This document shows positions 14,265-17,000 of a stretch of 17,000 nt of DNA, in pieces. Positions within the stretch are counted from its first letter, which is position 1. Each line of letters opens with the position of its first letter. Where the stretch lies: contig CAZTXG010000034.1 of NCBI GenBank assembly GCA_964617335.1, forward strand, positions 1-17,000. The letters run 5' to 3'. The notes below the pieces were generated by a model, which was not told the origin of the DNA, did no database searches, and saw only the letters and a program-made list of their open reading frames with translations. A program made the position numbers and the translations under genes. The DNA is from UBA2658 sp964617335 (lineage in GTDB: Bacteria > Bacillota > Clostridia > Oscillospirales > Oscillospiraceae).

Positions 14265-14918
14265 ATGGACATTCGTGAAATGCTGGTTGAAGCAGGAAAA
14301 AGGCTTTTAGGCGAAGGTCTGACAGTTGAAACATGGGGAAATATCAGTGTAAGGGATGCCCAAAGTTTAGTTTACATAACTCCTAGTGGTATGGATTATG
14401 AAACCTGTATTCCTGATGATATCGTGGTTATGACCATGGACAAAAAAATCGTTTCCGGTAAAAGACGCCCCTCTATTGAAACAGACCTCCATCTTGGAGT
14501 TTACAGGGCAAGGCCGGAAGTTGGGGCGGTTTTGCACACCCACCCCATTTATTCAAACGTTTTTGCCGCCATGGGTGAAAGTATTCCCCTGGGCATCTGC
14601 GACGAATCCGCCCAAGCTCTGGGCGATACTATAAAAACTGCCTGCTACGCCCTTCCGGGCACCATGGAGCTTGCGGGAAACTGCGTTAAGGCTCTGGGTA
14701 CAAAAGCAAATGCCTGCCTTTTGCAGTCCCACGGGGCTGTCTGTGTAGCAAAGGATTTAAAGGGTGCTTTTAAGGTTGCGAAGGTTTTGGAAATGACAGC
14801 TGAAATATATTACAGAATCCGTGCAATAGGCGGCAGCTTCATTCCCATTTCCGATGAAAATATTAAGGCAATGCAGACCTATGTGGCTGAAAGTTATGGT
14901 CAGCCCAAGGATATTTAA
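14265..14918 (+). CDS. Class II aldolase/adducin family protein (FucA-like)
   Basis: A 217-residue zinc-dependent aldolase of the class II aldolase/adducin fold, which cleaves or epimerises phosphorylated sugars (L-fuculose-1-P aldolase, ribulose-5-P epimerase, MtnB dehydratase and relatives). The visible active site has GNIS (25-28), SG (41-42), Ser70 and Glu72 in RPSIETD as the phosphate-binding and catalytic region, zinc ligands His91 and His93 in HTHP, and the third ligand His156 in LLQSHGAV. All key residues are present. The frame is open from 14232, but ATG 14265 has GAAAGGA at ideal spacing and the family N-terminus MDIREMLVEAGKRLL. The nitroreductase follows after 33 nt. Proximity to the phosphorylase suggests it may act on a sugar phosphate derived from nucleosides; the true substrate is undetermined. 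Confidence 0.88.
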   Translation: MDIREMLVEAGKRLLGEGLTVETWGNISVRDAQSLVYITPSGMDYETCIPDDIVVMTMDKKIVSGKRRPSIETDLHLGVYRARPEVGAVLHTHPIYSNVFAAMGESIPLGICDESAQALGDTIKTACYALPGTMELAGNCVKALGTKANACLLQSHGAVCVAKDLKGAFKVAKVLEMTAEIYYRIRAIGGSFIPISDENIKAMQTYVAESYGQPKDI

Positions 14919-14951
14919 TAAAATAGGGTTTTTGATTTTAAAGGAGATAAA

Positions 14952-15485
14952 ATGGAAACAAAAAATTGTATAAGCGCAAGGCGGAGTATCCGAAGCTTCA
15001 CAGATAAGGCAGTCAGTGAAAACGATATTAGGCTCATTGCCGCCTTGGCTCAAAATGCACCCTCATGGAAAAACTCCCAGACCGCTCGGCTTTATGCTGT
15101 TACAGACAAAAAGCTTCTTGAAGAAATTTGCGCCGGCCTGCCGGAGAGAAATGGAAAAATTGCCGGCGGCGCTCCTTTAATTTTTGCCATCAGCTCTGTT
15201 ACGGGAAAAAGCGGTTTTTCCAATGACGGCAATCCGGACTCCATCTACGGCGAGGGCTACACTTTTTTTGACTGCGGGCTTTTTGTGCAAACTCTCTGTC
15301 TTGCCGCCTGCGATTTAGGCCTTGGAACTGTTATCATGGGACTTTTTGACCCTGAGAAAATAAGGCCCCTTTTAAATATCCCTCAGGGAGAAAATGTTAT
15401 AGCTCTCATCCCCTGCGGCTATCCGGCAGAGGAGCCGAAGGCTCCGCCCCGCCTGCCCACAGATGAAATACTGCGCCTTAAATAG
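14952..15485 (+). CDS. Nitroreductase-family flavoprotein
   Basis: A 177-residue FMN-dependent oxidoreductase, small but within the range of the nitroreductase superfamily. The N-terminal SARRSIRSF is the FMN phosphate-binding segment, and APSWKNSQTARLYAV continues the cofactor site. The C-terminal part has FFDCGLFVQTLCLAACDLGLGTVIMG and the ALIPCGYP strand typical of the family. The physiological substrate is unknown. The ATG at 14952 has AAGGAG at 14941-14946. It follows the aldolase by 33 nt, presumably in the same transcript, and is closed by the terminator at 15510-15549. Confidence 0.88.
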   Translation: METKNCISARRSIRSFTDKAVSENDIRLIAALAQNAPSWKNSQTARLYAVTDKKLLEEICAGLPERNGKIAGGAPLIFAISSVTGKSGFSNDGNPDSIYGEGYTFFDCGLFVQTLCLAACDLGLGTVIMGLFDPEKIRPLLNIPQGENVIALIPCGYPAEEPKAPPRLPTDEILRLK

Positions 15486-15509
15486 GCTGTTTTTCATAGC
15501 TTTAATTTT

Positions 15510-15549
15510 AGAGGAGAACGGTGTCCCCTCCCGTTCTCCTCTGTTTTTA
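15510..15549 (+). terminator. Rho-independent terminator after the nitroreductase gene
   Basis: AGAGGAGAACGG (15510-15521) and CCGTTCTCCTCT (15531-15542) form a perfect 12-bp stem with a 9-nt loop, followed by GTTTTTA. It is a strong + strand terminator separating the nitroreductase from the permease gene. Confidence 0.92.
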
Positions 15550-15622
15550 CTATTAAAATCCCTAATTTAAATGCAAATTTGTGTATAAATGATAAATAAG
15601 TCTTTATTTTAATTAGCCAGTA

Positions 15623-15631
15623 TGCTATCAT
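15623..15631 (+). promoter_or_regulatory. Possible extended -10 promoter of the APC permease gene
   Basis: TGC directly before TATCAT (15626-15631) fits an extended -10 element. The -35 region (TTTATT about 17 bp upstream) is poor. It would give a leader of about 45 nt before the ATG at 15681. Confidence 0.45.
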
Positions 15632-15680
15632 AGCCCCGTGGCATCTTAAGCTGCAGCACAAAATTAAAAGGGAGAATAAC

Positions 15681-17000
15681 ATGGACAATAAGATGAAGGA
15701 GAAATACGGCCTATTAACCGCTATCGCCATGGTAGTTGGTATAGTCATAGGCAGCGGCGTATTTTTCAAAGCGGAAAAGGTTCTTGCTGTAACAGGAGGA
15801 AATCAGCCCCTTGGCATCCTTGCCTGGCTTATAGGCGGCGCCATAATGATAATCTGTGCATACACCTTTGCCAAAATGGCCACAAGGTACAGCTATGTTA
15901 ACGGCCTTGTAGACTATGGGGAAGTTACAATGGGAAACAAATACGCTTATATGATCGGCTGGTTTATGACGATGATATATTACCCCGCCATCACAAGCGT
16001 TTTGGCCTGGGTTTCCGCAAGATACACCTGCGTTTTAATCGGCTGGTCCATAGTGGGCCCCGAATGCCTTGCAATAGCCGCCTTTTATATGTGTACAAGC
16101 TATGCGGTAAACGCAATTTCCCCTGTTCTTGCGGGCAAATTTCAGGTTTCAACAACCATTATAAAGCTTGTTCCCTTATATCTTATGGCCATAGTCGGCA
16201 CAATTGTCGGACTTTCCAACGGTCTCACCATTGAAAATTTCACGACTGTTGTTCAGCCTGTGGATAATAAAATGGAAGCTCTTTTAACAGCCGTTGTGGC
16301 AACGGCCTTTGCCTATGAGGGCTGGATTATCGCAACCAGTATAAATGCCGAGCTTAAAAACTCCAAGAAAAATCTTCCTAAAGCCTTAATTGTGGGCACC
16401 CTTCTCATTGTTATTACTTACATTCTTTATTATGTCGGTCTTGCCGGCGGAGTGACAAACGCTGTTTTGATGGAAAACGGCGAAGCCGGAGCAAAGCTTG
16501 CCTTTGAAACGATATTTTCAAAGGTCGGCGGCACGGCTTTGTTTGTTTTCATTGTAATCTCCTGCCTTGGCACCTTAAACGGACTTATGCTTGGCAACAC
16601 TCGTGGAATGTATGCCTTGGCCGTCCGCAACCAAGGCCCTAGGCCCGACCTATTTAAGCAGGTTGACAAGGTTACAAATATGCCCACAAACTCATCTATC
16701 CTTGGTCTTTTCCTCTGCTCCTTGTGGCTTTTGTATTTTTATGGCGCAAACCTTGTGGAAGTTTCTTGGTTCGGTCCTTTTTCCTTTGACCCCTCAGAGC
16801 TTCCCATAGTAACCATCTATGCTCTTTACATCCCGATTTTTATTGCTATAATGGCTAAAGAAAAGGATATGGGCTTTTTCAGCCGTTTTATAATGCCGGC
16901 CCTCGCCATTTGCGGCTGCTTGTTTATGGTGTATGCCTCATATTTTTCCCATGGGGAAAGAGTTTGGTATTACCTTATTATCTTTGCAGCGGTTATGTTC
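15681..17000 (+). CDS. APC-superfamily amino acid permease, 3' end outside window
   Basis: The frame is open for 440 codons from ATG 15681 to the window edge with no stop, so the C-terminus is missing. It is an integral membrane transporter of the amino acid/polyamine/organocation superfamily. The first helix has the signature GIVIGSGVFFKAEKVL, which binds the substrate backbone through its unwound Gly-rich stretch. The helix 6 region reads AVVATAFAYEGWIIATSINAELKNSKKNLPKAL, typical of the LAT/SteT branch. About ten hydrophobic segments are visible in the part present. The start has AAGGGAG at 15668-15674. The transported amino acid cannot be told; the EGW in helix 6 replaces a more common F-x-G pattern but occurs in this branch. 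It stands alone behind a strong terminator. Confidence 0.9.
   Translation, partial: MDNKMKEKYGLLTAIAMVVGIVIGSGVFFKAEKVLAVTGGNQPLGILAWLIGGAIMIICAYTFAKMATRYSYVNGLVDYGEVTMGNKYAYMIGWFMTMIYYPAITSVLAWVSARYTCVLIGWSIVGPECLAIAAFYMCTSYAVNAISPVLAGKFQVSTTIIKLVPLYLMAIVGTIVGLSNGLTIENFTTVVQPVDNKMEALLTAVVATAFAYEGWIIATSINAELKNSKKNLPKALIVGTLLIVITYILYYVGLAGGVTNAVLMENGEAGAKLAFETIFSKVGGTALFVFIVISCLGTLNGLMLGNTRGMYALAVRNQGPRPDLFKQVDKVTNMPTNSSILGLFLCSLWLLYFYGANLVEVSWFGPFSFDPSELPIVTIYALYIPIFIAIMAKEKDMGFFSRFIMPALAICGCLFMVYASYFSHGERVWYYLIIFAAVMF

Overview
This 17 kb window looks like the chromosome of an anaerobic member of the Firmicutes, most likely class Clostridia. The grounds are AGGAGG-type ribosome binding sites, sigma-A-type promoters, moderate GC with frequent ATA and AGG codons, hairpin-plus-T-tract terminators, a SirTM/zinc-macrodomain pair and a Bmp-type nucleoside ABC transporter. 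I see no rRNA, tRNA, CRISPR array or intact mobile element.

Region 1 (1-4550, + strand) is a tight run of genes: the 3' end of a SPASM-type radical SAM protein, a zinc-independent medium-chain dehydrogenase/reductase, a second radical SAM protein, a PPC-domain (DUF296) protein, a class M sirtuin (SirTM, predicted protein ADP-ribosyltransferase) and a zinc-type macrodomain ADP-ribose hydrolase. The macrodomain frame carries an in-frame TAA at codon 42, where homologues as I recall them carry glutamine, so the eraser half of the module is probably broken or needs readthrough or restart. The lipoyl carrier (GcvH-L) and ligase (LplA2) usually encoded with SirTM are not within the visible part. 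About 380 bp without a recognised gene follows, holding two hairpins, the second a + strand terminator.

Region 2 (4551-6740) has a DUF1015 gene on the - strand divergent from a Nudix hydrolase on the + strand, each with its own promoter. A perfect bidirectional terminator separates the Nudix gene from the transporter operon behind it.

Region 3 (6773-14132, - strand) is a purine nucleoside uptake and salvage block. In transcription order it holds a trimeric purine nucleoside phosphorylase, a Bmp/PnrA-type nucleoside-binding lipoprotein, an EamA (DMT) permease, then the double ABC ATPase and two permeases of the transporter. The lipoprotein and the ATPase/permease set each have a near-consensus promoter with 17-bp spacing, so the locus is several transcription units. 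The EamA gene sits between the binding protein and the rest of its transporter.

Region 4 (14201-17000, + strand) starts divergently from the phosphorylase. It has a class II aldolase and a small nitroreductase in one unit ending at a strong terminator, then an APC-family amino acid permease that runs off the window end.

The working picture for regions 3 and 4 is that nucleosides are imported, cleaved to base plus (deoxy)ribose-1-phosphate, and the sugar phosphate is possibly passed to an aldolase step. The last link is inference.
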